A stretch of DNA of 64,000 bases from the NCBI GenBank assembly GCA_036273675.1, contig DASUHD010000123.1, forward strand, positions 87,562 to 151,561, given 5' to 3'. This document shows, piece after piece, positions 35,923 to 44,504 of this stretch (positions are counted from its first letter, which is position 1; every line of letters begins with the position of its first letter). This stretch comes from DAHUXT01 sp036273675 (GTDB lineage Bacteria; Chloroflexota; Ktedonobacteria; Ktedonobacterales; JADMIN01). The notes beneath the pieces are model-generated. The model saw nothing but the letters and a program-made list of their open reading frames with translations. It was not told the DNA's origin and did no database searches. The position numbers were made by a program, and so were the translations under genes.

Positions 35923-36630
35923 CTAACTGGCGCGGCGGGAGCGCTGATACTCGGTGCTGAGTTGCGAGATCAACTGGCGCGCTTCGGCGTAGGTGAGCGA
36001 CGAGTCCGGCTCTGGCTTGCCGAGTGCCACGCACAGCTTGCGAATGCTCACCAACTGCTGCTCGCTGGCGGCTGGCTCATCCGTTCCCTTGGCAGCCGAC
36101 GCCTTCGTGGCAGGAGCATTGGGTGATGCCGCTGGCGCGGTCTGCGCCGCTACAGGGCTGACACGTGCGGCTGGGGCCGAACGGCGACGCTCGACTGGTG
36201 TATCCACAATCCGATCACCCTCATCCATCTCAGGAGCAAACGCCGTGCCGTAGCCCAGCGCCAGGAGTGCGCGTCCTAATGACTTGGTGCTCGCCTTCTC
36301 GGCATAGTCCCCGAAGTCCTTCGCAGACTCCGATCCGTACATCGTCGCCTCGTTGCCCAGCACGTCGCGCACATAGGTCTTGAAGTGCGCATATCCTGCC
36401 TCACGATCCTGTTCGACCAGTTCGGTGCGGACGACATACGACGTTGTCGCCAGGCCGCGCACGATAAAGTCGCGCTGGTCGCGGATGAACCAGAGCAGAC
36501 GATTCTGGACATTCAGGTAGTCGCGCCCTTTGAGATTCATCAGATGCTGGTTTGGATCATAATCCGCCGCGATGCGCCAGTTGCCGGGATACTGGGGCCG
36601 CGAGTGGGTGGTGTTTCGTTCTTCGCTCAT
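35923..36630 (-). CDS. putative single-strand annealing (Rad52-like) protein
   Basis: 235 residues. The core (about 15-130) reads NLKGRDYLNVQNRLLWFI, then VRDVLGNEATMYGSESAKDF and EKASTKSLGRALLALGYGTA. This is the layout of Rad52/DdrA/Sak-type ssDNA-annealing proteins (a ring-forming beta-beta-alpha fold with a KAxTxAxGRAL helix). A disordered Ala/Pro/Ser linker and a C-terminal helix pair (SEQQLVSIRKLCVALG) like those appended to phage recombinases follow. GAGGAGGGGG lies 6 nt before the ATG; an upstream TTG is rejected. It stands alone, not in a prophage. Family membership is inferred from pattern, not proven. Confidence 0.55.
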   Translation of the reverse strand: MSEERNTTHSRPQYPGNWRIAADYDPNQHLMNLKGRDYLNVQNRLLWFIRDQRDFIVRGLATTSYVVRTELVEQDREAGYAHFKTYVRDVLGNEATMYGSESAKDFGDYAEKASTKSLGRALLALGYGTAFAPEMDEGDRIVDTPVERRRSAPAARVSPVAAQTAPAASPNAPATKASAAKGTDEPAASEQQLVSIRKLCVALGKPEPDSSLTYAEARQLISQLSTEYQRSRRAS

Positions 36631-37132
36631 AGATTTCCCCCTCCTCAAGAGGTTGCGGGAGAACCATTTCTTCCTCCCGGTGACATAACCTCATTCTCTC
36701 TGCAACAGGCAAAAGCGGTCATGGCCACACCGATAATAGAAACTATGTTCTAAGTACATTACCACGAAATCCATTGCACTGCAAAGCAGCGATCTGGAAC
36801 TGACACCACCTGTGCAGCATGTACAAGACTAGATGGCGCGGAAGACTGGAAAAGAGGAAATCAGGGTGTCACCGCGTAGCCAGGCAGCCGCCCTGCTCGT
36901 CTCTACACTGGCGAGAGGCATATATGGCATATACAGCCAGCGTTGGGCGCGGTACAATAGGAGGGAACGTCGCCACACGCGAGCGCTCGTCGCGGTCTGC
37001 GGCTGGAGCGCACGTCATCGGTCGAGCGGCAATGGCTCACGGGTACATCATCCCCTGTGGTCCACCTCGTATCATGCCTGGAACATGCGTAGCCCGCACA
37101 GCGTTGTGCGGCAATGAAGAGGAGCACATCAC
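36631..37132. other. divergent intergenic region, Rad52-like gene / E2 gene
   Basis: 502 bases between divergent genes. Upstream of the Rad52-like gene (read on the minus strand), GTTGC and GCAAC arms 45-50 nt apart could form a leader hairpin just before its Shine-Dalgarno. A TACAAT lies near 36953 ahead of the E2 gene, but no -35 partner is convincing. No gene or named RNA motif is recognisable. Confidence 0.4.
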
Positions 37133-38455
37133 ATGTCTACCCGGATTACCATGCCCCAGCTTGGTGAGTCTGTCTCGGAGGGAACTGTTGGTCGCTGGCT
37201 CAAACAGGAAGGCGAGACCATCAAGCGCGATGAACCGCTAGTCGAGATCATCACCGACAAGGTGACGGCGGAATATCCCTCACCGGTCACGGGGCGCGTG
37301 GTCAAAATCCTGGTGAAAGAGGACGAGACCGTGAAGGTCGGCGCGGAGATCGCCGAGATTGAAGAAGCTGGCGCGGCGGCGAGCGCTTCCCCCGCCAGTA
37401 CGTCTGCCTCAAGTCAAGCCCCTAGCGCAATGGGTAATGGAGGCGTTCCATCCGCTAGCGTCCCGGGCGCGAGCGCGAGCGCCAGCAATGGCATAAGCGC
37501 GACATCCGCTGCTCCCAGTGCAACCAGCGCGACAGCGACGCTGGATCGTGTCTCGCCACTCGCCCGCCGCATGGCGCAGGAACACCAGATTGATCTCAAC
37601 CAGATACAGGGTACAGGCGAGAATGGGCGCATCCGCAAAGAAGACATCATGGCGCACCTCGCGCAGCCGACCCAGCCGATGGCCACCGCTCCGGCGCCCG
37701 TCGCGACAGCAGCGCCACGACCCGCGGCGCCTGCCATGCCAGTCGCGGCGATGGAAGGCGATCAGCTCATCAATCCGTCGCCCGCGCGTCGCGTGATCGC
37801 GGAACACATGGTACGTAGCAAGCAGACATCGCCGCACGCCACCACGATCTTCGAGGTGGACATGACCAACCTGGCACGCTGGCTAGCGACAAACAAAGAC
37901 ACGTTCCGCCAGCGTGAAGGCTATGGCATTTCGTTCCAGACGTTCGCGATCAAGGCCGCGGTCGAGGCGCTGCGCGAGTATCCGTACGTGAATGCCTCGT
38001 GGACCGAGGATAACAAGATTTTGCTCCGCCACAATATCAACGTCGGCATCTCGATTGCGCTCGAAAACAACCTGATTGTGCCGGTCATCCGCAATGCCGA
38101 TACGCTCAGCCTGGCGGGCATCGCGCGCGCGATGAGCGATCTGGTCGCCCGCGCCCGCACGAATCGACTGAAGCTGGATGAGCTACAGGGTGGAACCTTC
38201 ACCGTCAACAATCCCGGTGTCTTCGGCACGATGATGTCCATGTCGATCATCAACCAGCCCAACGCCGCGATCCTGACGATGGACGCCGTCGTGAAGCGTC
38301 CCATCGTCATCGGTGACGCCATCGCCATCCGCGACATGATGTACATGTCGATCTCGTTCGACCACCGCATCCTCGATGGGCTGACCGCCGCCCAGTTCAT
38401 GGGCGCTATCAAGCGGCGACTGGAGAACCCCGGATCAGATATCCAGGTTTATTAA
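37133..38455 (+). CDS. 2-oxo acid dehydrogenase E2 component (dihydrolipoamide acyltransferase)
   Basis: 440 residues. N-terminal lipoyl domain (about 1-78) with the lipoylated Lys in ITDKVTAEYPSP. A long Ala/Ser/Thr-rich linker follows, then the peripheral-subunit-binding domain (SPLARRMAQEH ... GTGENGRIRKEDI, about 140-180), and a catalytic acyltransferase domain ending with SFDHRILDG (catalytic His and Asp). It acylates CoA in pyruvate, 2-oxoglutarate or branched-chain complexes; which one is not clear, and no E1 or E3 genes are adjacent. GAGGAG lies 8-9 nt before the ATG and a terminator follows closely. The gene is therefore an isolated E2. Confidence 0.93.
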   Translation: MSTRITMPQLGESVSEGTVGRWLKQEGETIKRDEPLVEIITDKVTAEYPSPVTGRVVKILVKEDETVKVGAEIAEIEEAGAAASASPASTSASSQAPSAMGNGGVPSASVPGASASASNGISATSAAPSATSATATLDRVSPLARRMAQEHQIDLNQIQGTGENGRIRKEDIMAHLAQPTQPMATAPAPVATAAPRPAAPAMPVAAMEGDQLINPSPARRVIAEHMVRSKQTSPHATTIFEVDMTNLARWLATNKDTFRQREGYGISFQTFAIKAAVEALREYPYVNASWTEDNKILLRHNINVGISIALENNLIVPVIRNADTLSLAGIARAMSDLVARARTNRLKLDELQGGTFTVNNPGVFGTMMSMSIINQPNAAILTMDAVVKRPIVIGDAIAIRDMMYMSISFDHRILDGLTAAQFMGAIKRRLENPGSDIQVY

Positions 38456-38481
38456 GCGGCACACAAACCGTAGAGATACAC

Positions 38482-38512
38482 AAAGCCCGTCGGTACTATG
38501 CCGACGGGCTTT
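38482..38512 (+). terminator. rho-independent terminator after E2 gene
   Basis: A 12-bp perfect stem, AAAGCCCGTCGG (38482-38493) / CCGACGGGCTTT (38501-38512), 7-nt loop, ending in TTTTA. It lies 27 nt after the E2 stop codon. Confidence 0.88.
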
Positions 38513-38616
38513 TATCGTGGCTGAATACAATTCAGCAGCGGGAAGATAATATCAATTAAGAGCGGTCCGCAACGTGGCGGGAACGGCATACCACGCTGTA
38601 TACCTGACGGTTTGCG

Positions 38617-38844
38617 CTAGCCAGCGAGCGCTTCTGAATGCTCTTGCGTGTACTCCTCGCGCACGGCGCCAGTCACCGCACTGAGTAAATCGAAATCCCG
38701 GGATGCAAGAGTGTACTGATGCCACTCGTACGTTTTGCGGAATGGAAGCTGAAAATCAGGATGGCGAGCCTCTACGTAGAAGCCTGCGCCCGTCTTCCCC
38801 AGAACCACCTCCGCACCTGTTCGAACATTTTCGTAATGACGCAT
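38617..38844 (-). CDS. small hypothetical protein
   Basis: About 75 residues from the ATG at 38844 (a longer form starting 24 nt upstream is possible). It reads MRHYENVRTGAEVVLGKTG, then EARHPDFQLPFRKTYEWH and a charged helical end. No family recognised. GAGGA lies about 10 nt before the preferred ATG. It faces away from metG, with about 220 nt between their starts. Confidence 0.5.
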   Translation of the reverse strand: MRHYENVRTGAEVVLGKTGAGFYVEARHPDFQLPFRKTYEWHQYTLASRDFDLLSAVTGAVREEYTQEHSEALAG

Positions 38845-39016
38845 TGGTTCTCTTTCCTCGACGATCATAAATTCGTGCGAGGGGCGATATATAACAGCAC
38901 ATTGCCCACGCCGTCAATCATTGTACATCATTCCGGCGCCATCTGCAGTCCTCCAATAGTCCTAACGGTTCACGGGCTTCTGGCGTGACGAAATCCCGGT
39001 CATTTAGGGCCTTCTG

Positions 39017-39025
39017 TGCTATAAT
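39017..39025 (+). promoter_or_regulatory. candidate extended -10 promoter for metG
   Basis: TGC followed by TATAAT (39020-39025) matches an extended -10 element, about 40 nt ahead of the metG start. No good -35 is visible. No T-box or S-box leader motif is seen between it and the gene. Confidence 0.5.
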
Positions 39026-39064
39026 TGCCAGCGTCGAATGGTTGCGAAAGAGGTACTACCCTGC

Positions 39065-40777
39065 ATGTCTAGTGCGTCAAATGTTCCAGGGTCAGAGCAT
39101 GTACTCGTCTGCATCGCGTGGCCCTACGCGAAAACCAGCACTCACGTCGGTCAGATCGTTGGCTCGGTCCTGCCCGGCGATATTTTTGCCCGCTATTCCC
39201 GGATGAGCGGGAAAGACGTGCTCATGGTCTCTGGCAGTGACGAGCATGGCACGCCGATTGTCGTAGATGCCGACCGCGAGGGCGTCTCCCCGCGCGAATT
39301 CGTCGCCCGCCACCACGCGCAGATCCTCGATATCTGGCAGCGGCTCGGCATCTCATGGGACCTCTATACCGAGACGACCACCGAGAACCATTACCACGTC
39401 ACGCAGGACTTCTTTTTGCGGCTGTTGGAAAAAGGCTTCATCTACAAAGACTCGATGAACTCGCCCTACTGCCCAACGGACCAGCGCTTTCTGCCGGACC
39501 GCTATATCAACGGCACATGCCCGTACTGTGGCTTCGCCGACGCGCGCGGCGACCAGTGTGATAACTGCGGGCGTACGCTCGACCCCGAACAGTTGATCAA
39601 CCCAAAGTGCCGTCTCTGTGGCAGCGTCACCAGCGCCATCGAGATTCGCCCAACCGAGCACTTCTTCCTTGACCTTCCCAAGTTCGAGCCGCAGTTGCAA
39701 GCCTGGCTGGAAGAGAACCAGGCGCGCTGGCGTCCAAATGTCGTCAACTTCGCGATGAACTGGATTCGCGAGGGGTTGCGCCCACGGGCCATCACACGCG
39801 ACCTCGATTGGGGCGTGCCGGTGCCGCTACCGGGCTACGATGACAAGCGCATCTACGTCTGGTTCGACGCCGTCATTGGCTACTTCTCCGCCAGCGTCGA
39901 GTGGGCAACGCTGGAAGGTCAGCCAGACGCCTGGAAACGCTTCTGGGAGATTTTGCCGGATGGAACAGCTCCTTCACGCTCGTACTACTTCATTGGCAAA
40001 GACAACATCCCGTTCCACACAATCATCTGGCCCGCAATGCTGCTCGGCTACGGCAGCCTGACGCTGCCATACGATGTACCCGCGAACGAGTTCATGACGA
40101 TGGGTGGATTCAAGGCGTCGAGCAGCCGGGGCAATGTCATCTGGACCAAAGACGTGCTGGACCAGTATGGCCCTGATCCAGTGCGTTACTACCTGGCCAG
40201 CACCATGCCGGAAAATCATGACACCGACTTCACCTATGAGGAGCTGGTGCGCCGTAACAATGACGAGCTGGTAGCTACCTACGGCAACGCCGTCCACCGG
40301 CTGCTGACCTTCGCCCAGCGCAACTTCGACGGCAAGGCGCCGCAGCCGGGCGCGCTCAGCGAGGCCGATGAGGCGATGCTAGCAACGATGCGACAAGGGC
40401 TGGTCGCAGCGGCCGAGGCCATCGAGGCAGTACACCTGCGTGACGGGCTCAATGAGGCGATGTCCGTAGCGCGCGCCGCCAACCGCTACCTTGACGAGCA
40501 GGCGCCGTGGAAGCGCATCAAAACTGATCGTGAGGGCGCCGCCACCACGGTTTACACCATGATTCAGGTACTCAACGGATTGAAGGTGCTTTTCGCACCC
40601 TATGTACCGTTCTCGTCGCAGAAGCTGCACGAATTGCTGGGCTTCTCTGGCAAGATGGAGGACTGCGCCTGGAATGCTATAGAAGTGCCAGCAGGTCAGG
40701 TGTTACCTGTGCCGACACCGCTCTTTGCCAAGTTTGATCCGCCTGCCATGCCCGAAAGTGGCGGGAGCGTCGAATAG
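39065..40777 (+). CDS. metG: methionyl-tRNA synthetase
   Basis: 570 residues. It charges tRNA-Met. HIGH-like motif at VCIAWPYAKTSTHVGQ (about 18-33), GSDEHGTP after it, two zinc-knuckle pairs (CPYCG ... CDNC, then CRLC) and the catalytic lysine loop FKASSSRGNVIW near 348. The KMSKS box is thus KASSS, with the second Lys replaced; actinobacterial-type enzymes carry KFSTS at the same place, so this is a known style of variation. Anticodon-binding helical domain follows; there is no C-terminal Arc1p-like tRNA-binding extension. The ATG at 39065 has AGAGG about 11 nt upstream. Confidence 0.95.
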   Translation: MSSASNVPGSEHVLVCIAWPYAKTSTHVGQIVGSVLPGDIFARYSRMSGKDVLMVSGSDEHGTPIVVDADREGVSPREFVARHHAQILDIWQRLGISWDLYTETTTENHYHVTQDFFLRLLEKGFIYKDSMNSPYCPTDQRFLPDRYINGTCPYCGFADARGDQCDNCGRTLDPEQLINPKCRLCGSVTSAIEIRPTEHFFLDLPKFEPQLQAWLEENQARWRPNVVNFAMNWIREGLRPRAITRDLDWGVPVPLPGYDDKRIYVWFDAVIGYFSASVEWATLEGQPDAWKRFWEILPDGTAPSRSYYFIGKDNIPFHTIIWPAMLLGYGSLTLPYDVPANEFMTMGGFKASSSRGNVIWTKDVLDQYGPDPVRYYLASTMPENHDTDFTYEELVRRNNDELVATYGNAVHRLLTFAQRNFDGKAPQPGALSEADEAMLATMRQGLVAAAEAIEAVHLRDGLNEAMSVARAANRYLDEQAPWKRIKTDREGAATTVYTMIQVLNGLKVLFAPYVPFSSQKLHELLGFSGKMEDCAWNAIEVPAGQVLPVPTPLFAKFDPPAMPESGGSVE

Positions 40778-40804
40778 CAGATTTTGTTCGGAAGGGACGG
40801 CGTT

Positions 40805-41851
40805 ATGCGGCGCATTGCGATTCTGGCTGAGGGTAGCTTTGACCGGCAGAGTGCGAAGACGGCGGTCGGTGTGCTGCGCTATAGCCAGGATACCGTCGTG
40901 GCGGTGATCGACAGCACGCGCGCAGGCCAGGATGCCGCCACTACATTGGGCGATCCCAATGGGCCGGGACGTGGCGTGCCTATCGTCGCCAACTTCGCCG
41001 CGACATTGCCGTATCAGCCAGACACCCTGTTGATTGGCATTGCCCCGATTGGTGGGCGACTGCCCGACGCCTGGCGCGCTGAAGTGCTGGCGGCGCTCAA
41101 AGAAGGCCTGGAGATTGTGAGCGGGCTGCATCAGTTCCTCAGCGAGGATCCGGAACTGGTGGCTGCCGCTCAGGAATATCACGGGCGCATCTGGGACGTG
41201 CGCCGTCCGCCAGAATCACTTTCCATGCGCATCCGCGAAGGCACGCCACATCGTCCCGGCAGCCGCGTCGTCTCGTTCTGCGGCAGCGACTGCAACGTTG
41301 GCAAGATGACCGCCTGCATCGAACTTGACCGCGCGGCCCAGCGGCGTGGTCTCTCGTCGGTCTTCGCGGCGACGGGCCAGACGGGCATCATGATCTCTGG
41401 TGGTGGCATCCCAGTTGATCGCTTCATCAGTGACTTCATTTCTGGTGGCGTCGAGGCGATGGTGCTCGATTTCGCCGAGCGCTTCGACTGGGTATTCGTC
41501 GAGGGACAGGGATCGCTTGGCCACCCGGCGTACTCGGCAGTAACTCTTGGCCTGCTCCATGGCGCGGCGCCCGATTGCCTGATCCTCTGCCATGAGGCGG
41601 GACGTACTCATATTCACGGCTATGATATCGAGATTCCACCGCTATCGGTTGTGCGGGAGATCAACGAGACGGCGGTGGCCTGGCTCACGCCCGCGCCAGT
41701 GATCGCCATCGCACTCAACACCGCACGATTGGATGTAGAAGCAGCGCGGGCAGCCATCGAGGCCGCCGCAGAGGAGACGGGCCTGCCGGTGACCGACCCA
41801 GTGCGGTTCGGAGCGGATGTGCTGCTGGACGCGCTCCTCGCGCGGGCGTAG
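40805..41851 (+). CDS. DUF1611 protein, DgcN-like (putative D-glutamate N-acetyltransferase)
   Basis: 348 residues, the usual DUF1611 length. After an N-terminal Rossmann-like part comes a P-loop segment, CGSDCNVGKMTACIELDRAA (about residue 160), then DFISGGVEAMVLDFAERFDW and VEGQGSLGHPAYS. In marine bacteria and haloarchaea the DUF1611 protein DgcN makes N-acetyl-D-glutamate, which the dipeptide-epimerase-like DgcA then racemises. The next gene here is such an epimerase, so the pair order matches that pathway. AAGGGA lies 7-8 nt before the ATG. The start codon follows metG's stop by 27 nt, so cotranscription is possible. Substrate in this organism is inferred. Confidence 0.72.
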   Translation: MRRIAILAEGSFDRQSAKTAVGVLRYSQDTVVAVIDSTRAGQDAATTLGDPNGPGRGVPIVANFAATLPYQPDTLLIGIAPIGGRLPDAWRAEVLAALKEGLEIVSGLHQFLSEDPELVAAAQEYHGRIWDVRRPPESLSMRIREGTPHRPGSRVVSFCGSDCNVGKMTACIELDRAAQRRGLSSVFAATGQTGIMISGGGIPVDRFISDFISGGVEAMVLDFAERFDWVFVEGQGSLGHPAYSAVTLGLLHGAAPDCLILCHEAGRTHIHGYDIEIPPLSVVREINETAVAWLTPAPVIAIALNTARLDVEAARAAIEAAAEETGLPVTDPVRFGADVLLDALLARA

Positions 41852-41915
41852 ACCAAGCGGCAACCAAAGCGTCTCCTTGACTGAATGAACTGGACATATC
41901 GGGAAGGGCGTTGAC

Positions 41916-42998
41916 ATGGAACTGACGGCGCAGGCGCTCGATCTGAATCTGAGTATCCCTTTTCGCATCTCTCGCAGCGTTCAGACCGTCGCGCACAACG
42001 TGCTGGCTCAAATCGAAGATGATGGGCTGACCGGCATCGGCGAGGCGGCGCCCAGCGGATACTATGGCGAGAAATGCGAAAGTGTTCTGGTGGCGCTTTC
42101 TTACTTCGCAGAGCACCTTGGCGACGACGCCACGCTGATCGAAGACATTTCCGCCAACCTCAAGCGCGTGATGCGCGGCAACGCGGCGGCGCGGGCAGCG
42201 GTCGATATGGCGCTCTACGATCTCGTTGGCCAGCGCCTGGGCGTGCCTGTCTATCAACTACTCGGGCTGAATCCCGAACGAACGCCAGTGACCTCATTCA
42301 CCATCGGGCTTGATACCCCCTCCGAGATGGCTCGCAAGGCGCAGAAGGCCGCGCAGTTCCCGGTGCTCAAAATCAAGGTAGGCGCGCCAGACGACCTAGA
42401 GATTGTCCGTGCGATTCGTGACGCGACCGATGCGCGGCTGCGAGTGGACGCCAACGAAGCCTGGACGCCAAAGCAGGCCATCAAGACGATTAATGCGCTT
42501 GAGGCCTATGGCGTCGAGTTTGTGGAGCAGCCAGTCGCCGCCAGCGACATCGAGGGCTTGCGGCTGGTACGCGAGCATACCAATCTGCCAATTTTCGCCG
42601 ATGAAAGCTGCGTCACTCTGGAAGATGTCCCCAGAATGGCGGGCGTTGTGGACGGCATCAATATCAAGTTGATGAAGTGTGGGGGCATCTCGCAGGCGCT
42701 CAAGATGATCGCAACGGCGCGCGCGCATAATTTGCAGGTGATGCTGGGCTGTATGATTGAAAGCTCGGTGGCGATAACCGCCGCTGCCCAGATTAGCCCG
42801 CTGGTAGACTACGCCGACCTCGATGGCGCACTGCTGACATCAAACGATCCGTTCGAGGGCGTGGGAGTCGTGCGTGGCAAGCTAGTACTGCCCGACCGTG
42901 CAGGGCTGGGAGTCCGCATCCGCTCCACGGCAAAGCTACCGACAAAACCCATTCGCGCGCGCAACGCACGTATCGTCAGCGCGAAGGATGAGGAGTAA
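41916..42998 (+). CDS. enolase-superfamily epimerase, DgcA-like / dipeptide epimerase
   Basis: 360 residues. Muconate-lactonizing-type fold: capping N-terminal domain to about 120, then a TIM barrel. Catalytic features: KIKVG (acid/base Lys of a KxK pair, near 150), metal ligands in DANEAW, EQPV and DES, and the second-side Lys in KLMKCGG. DGALLTSNDPFEG near the C-terminus is typical of Ala-D/L-Glu epimerases. In the DgcN-DgcA pathway this family racemises N-acetyl-D-glutamate. GGGAAGGG lies upstream of the ATG. It lies 65 nt after the DUF1611 gene. A murein-peptide epimerase role is the alternative. Confidence 0.82.
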   Translation: MELTAQALDLNLSIPFRISRSVQTVAHNVLAQIEDDGLTGIGEAAPSGYYGEKCESVLVALSYFAEHLGDDATLIEDISANLKRVMRGNAAARAAVDMALYDLVGQRLGVPVYQLLGLNPERTPVTSFTIGLDTPSEMARKAQKAAQFPVLKIKVGAPDDLEIVRAIRDATDARLRVDANEAWTPKQAIKTINALEAYGVEFVEQPVAASDIEGLRLVREHTNLPIFADESCVTLEDVPRMAGVVDGINIKLMKCGGISQALKMIATARAHNLQVMLGCMIESSVAITAAAQISPLVDYADLDGALLTSNDPFEGVGVVRGKLVLPDRAGLGVRIRSTAKLPTKPIRARNARIVSAKDEE

Positions 42999-43004
42999 TG
43001 CACG

Positions 43005-43583
43005 ATGGCGAGGGAAGTGAACTACGACGAGGCGCTAGCAATGTTACGGGCGCATAACGAGAACGAGAGTCTCGTCAAGCATGGTATAGCGGTGTCGGCG
43101 GCAATGGCAGCCTATGCGCGCAAATATGGCGAAGACGAGCTGACGTGGCGGGTCACAGGCTTACTCCACGATGTCGACTATGAGAAGCATCCTACCATCG
43201 AGGAACATGGTAAGGTCGGCGCTGATTGGCTCAAGGACCAGGATTATCCTGACCATGTTGTGCATGCAGTTATCGCCCACAACGACTATCACGGCATCTC
43301 GCGTGATGATCTGCTGTCACGAGCGCTTTTCGCCTGCGATGAACTCACCGGCCTGATTACCGCGACGGCACTGGTGCGCCCCAACAAAAACATCCATGGA
43401 CTGGAAGTCTCGTCGGTGCGCAAGAAGATGAAAGATAAAGCGTTCGCACGGAATGTCAATCGCGACGATATCGTCAAGGGTGCAGATGAATTGGGCGTGG
43501 ACCTCGATGAACATATCGCCTTCGTCATCGCGGCGATGGACGGTGTGGCTGACGAGTTGGGACTAGCAGGAACGCCCACCTGA
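43005..43583 (+). CDS. HD-domain phosphohydrolase-like protein
   Basis: 192 residues. An early helix (NENESLVKHGIAVSAAM) leads to VTGLLHDVDYEKHP, the HD metal-binding pair, and later HAVIAHNDYHG. This suits a divalent-metal phosphohydrolase or phosphatase of the HD superfamily. GGAG lies 9 nt before the ATG. The gene begins 7 nt after the epimerase stop, so it is in the same operon. The substrate is unknown. Confidence 0.83.
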   Translation: MAREVNYDEALAMLRAHNENESLVKHGIAVSAAMAAYARKYGEDELTWRVTGLLHDVDYEKHPTIEEHGKVGADWLKDQDYPDHVVHAVIAHNDYHGISRDDLLSRALFACDELTGLITATALVRPNKNIHGLEVSSVRKKMKDKAFARNVNRDDIVKGADELGVDLDEHIAFVIAAMDGVADELGLAGTPT

Positions 43584-43612
43584 CAGGGCATACACTATCG
43601 CAGGAGCTCTAT

Positions 43613-44497
43613 ATGCCAGTGCGCATAGACCATGTCATCGTCGCGGGCCGCGATCTGGCGCACCTCGAAGTGGCCTTTAGCAGGCTGGGGTTCAACGTTG
43701 TCGGTGGAGGACAGCATCCCCATCTCGGCACACGCAACCGCATCATCCTGCTGGACCAGGGATACATCGAGCTCCTGGCAATTGCCGACGAGCAGGTCGT
43801 CTCGCCAGCGGTGCGCGAGCGGATCGAGACGGCGCCCGGCTGGATTGGCTTTGCGCTTCAATCAGACGATATCGTCGCGGAAGCCGACGCCATGCGGGCG
43901 CGAGGAGCCGACATTCGCGGGCCAAAGCCTGGCAGGCTGGTCGCGCCAAATGGAAATGTGCGCTCGTGGCAGACAGTGACCGTGGGCGGCGACGATCTTT
44001 TCAGCGCCGCTGAGCCAATCCCGTTTCTCATTCAGCACGACAGCAGCGGCGTACAGCACCAGCAAGAGTTGGCGGGCGCGGATGCCATCATGCCTCACCC
44101 GAACGGCGCGCAACGCCTGCAATCCGTCATCCTTGCGGTCGCCGATCTATCAAATGCCGCGCAATCCTTTAGGCAAGCTTATGGGTTATTGCCTTTTAGC
44201 GCGCCATTTCAGTTTCCAGAGATAGGCGCGACCGCTGACATATTGGGCCTCGACGAAGTAGACGAGCAGCTCGTGCTGGCCCGCCCGAAAGGGACGGGCA
44301 TCGTTGCTGGCCGACTGACAAATGCTGGAGAGGGAGTCTGCTGCATTGTCGTCGCGGTAGAAGACATTGCGGCGACACGTACCTATCTCGAAAGTGCGAG
44401 CGCCACGTTTGAACGTTGGCAAGGGGATTTGTTGTTCATTCCAGCGACATCAACAGGCGGCGCGCCACTGGTGTTCGTCAAAGATATATCGGAGTAG
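43613..44497 (+). CDS. VOC/glyoxalase-like protein
   Basis: 294 residues. Two beta-alpha-beta-beta-beta modules: the first starts IDHVIVAGRDLAHLEVAF and the second begins near residue 170 (RLQSVILAVADLSNAAQSF). Glyoxalase-like (VOC) proteins bind metals and act on small metabolites or confer antibiotic binding. GGAG lies 7 nt before the ATG. It lies 30 nt after the HD gene in the same operon. No specific substrate can be named. Confidence 0.8.
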   Translation: MPVRIDHVIVAGRDLAHLEVAFSRLGFNVVGGGQHPHLGTRNRIILLDQGYIELLAIADEQVVSPAVRERIETAPGWIGFALQSDDIVAEADAMRARGADIRGPKPGRLVAPNGNVRSWQTVTVGGDDLFSAAEPIPFLIQHDSSGVQHQQELAGADAIMPHPNGAQRLQSVILAVADLSNAAQSFRQAYGLLPFSAPFQFPEIGATADILGLDEVDEQLVLARPKGTGIVAGRLTNAGEGVCCIVVAVEDIAATRTYLESASATFERWQGDLLFIPATSTGGAPLVFVKDISE

Positions 44498-44504
44498 ATA
44501 ATAC

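Noticed and set aside
38869..39064. T-box or S-box leader ahead of metG
   Set aside because: The leader after the -10 is only about 35 nt, too short, and no matching motif is seen.
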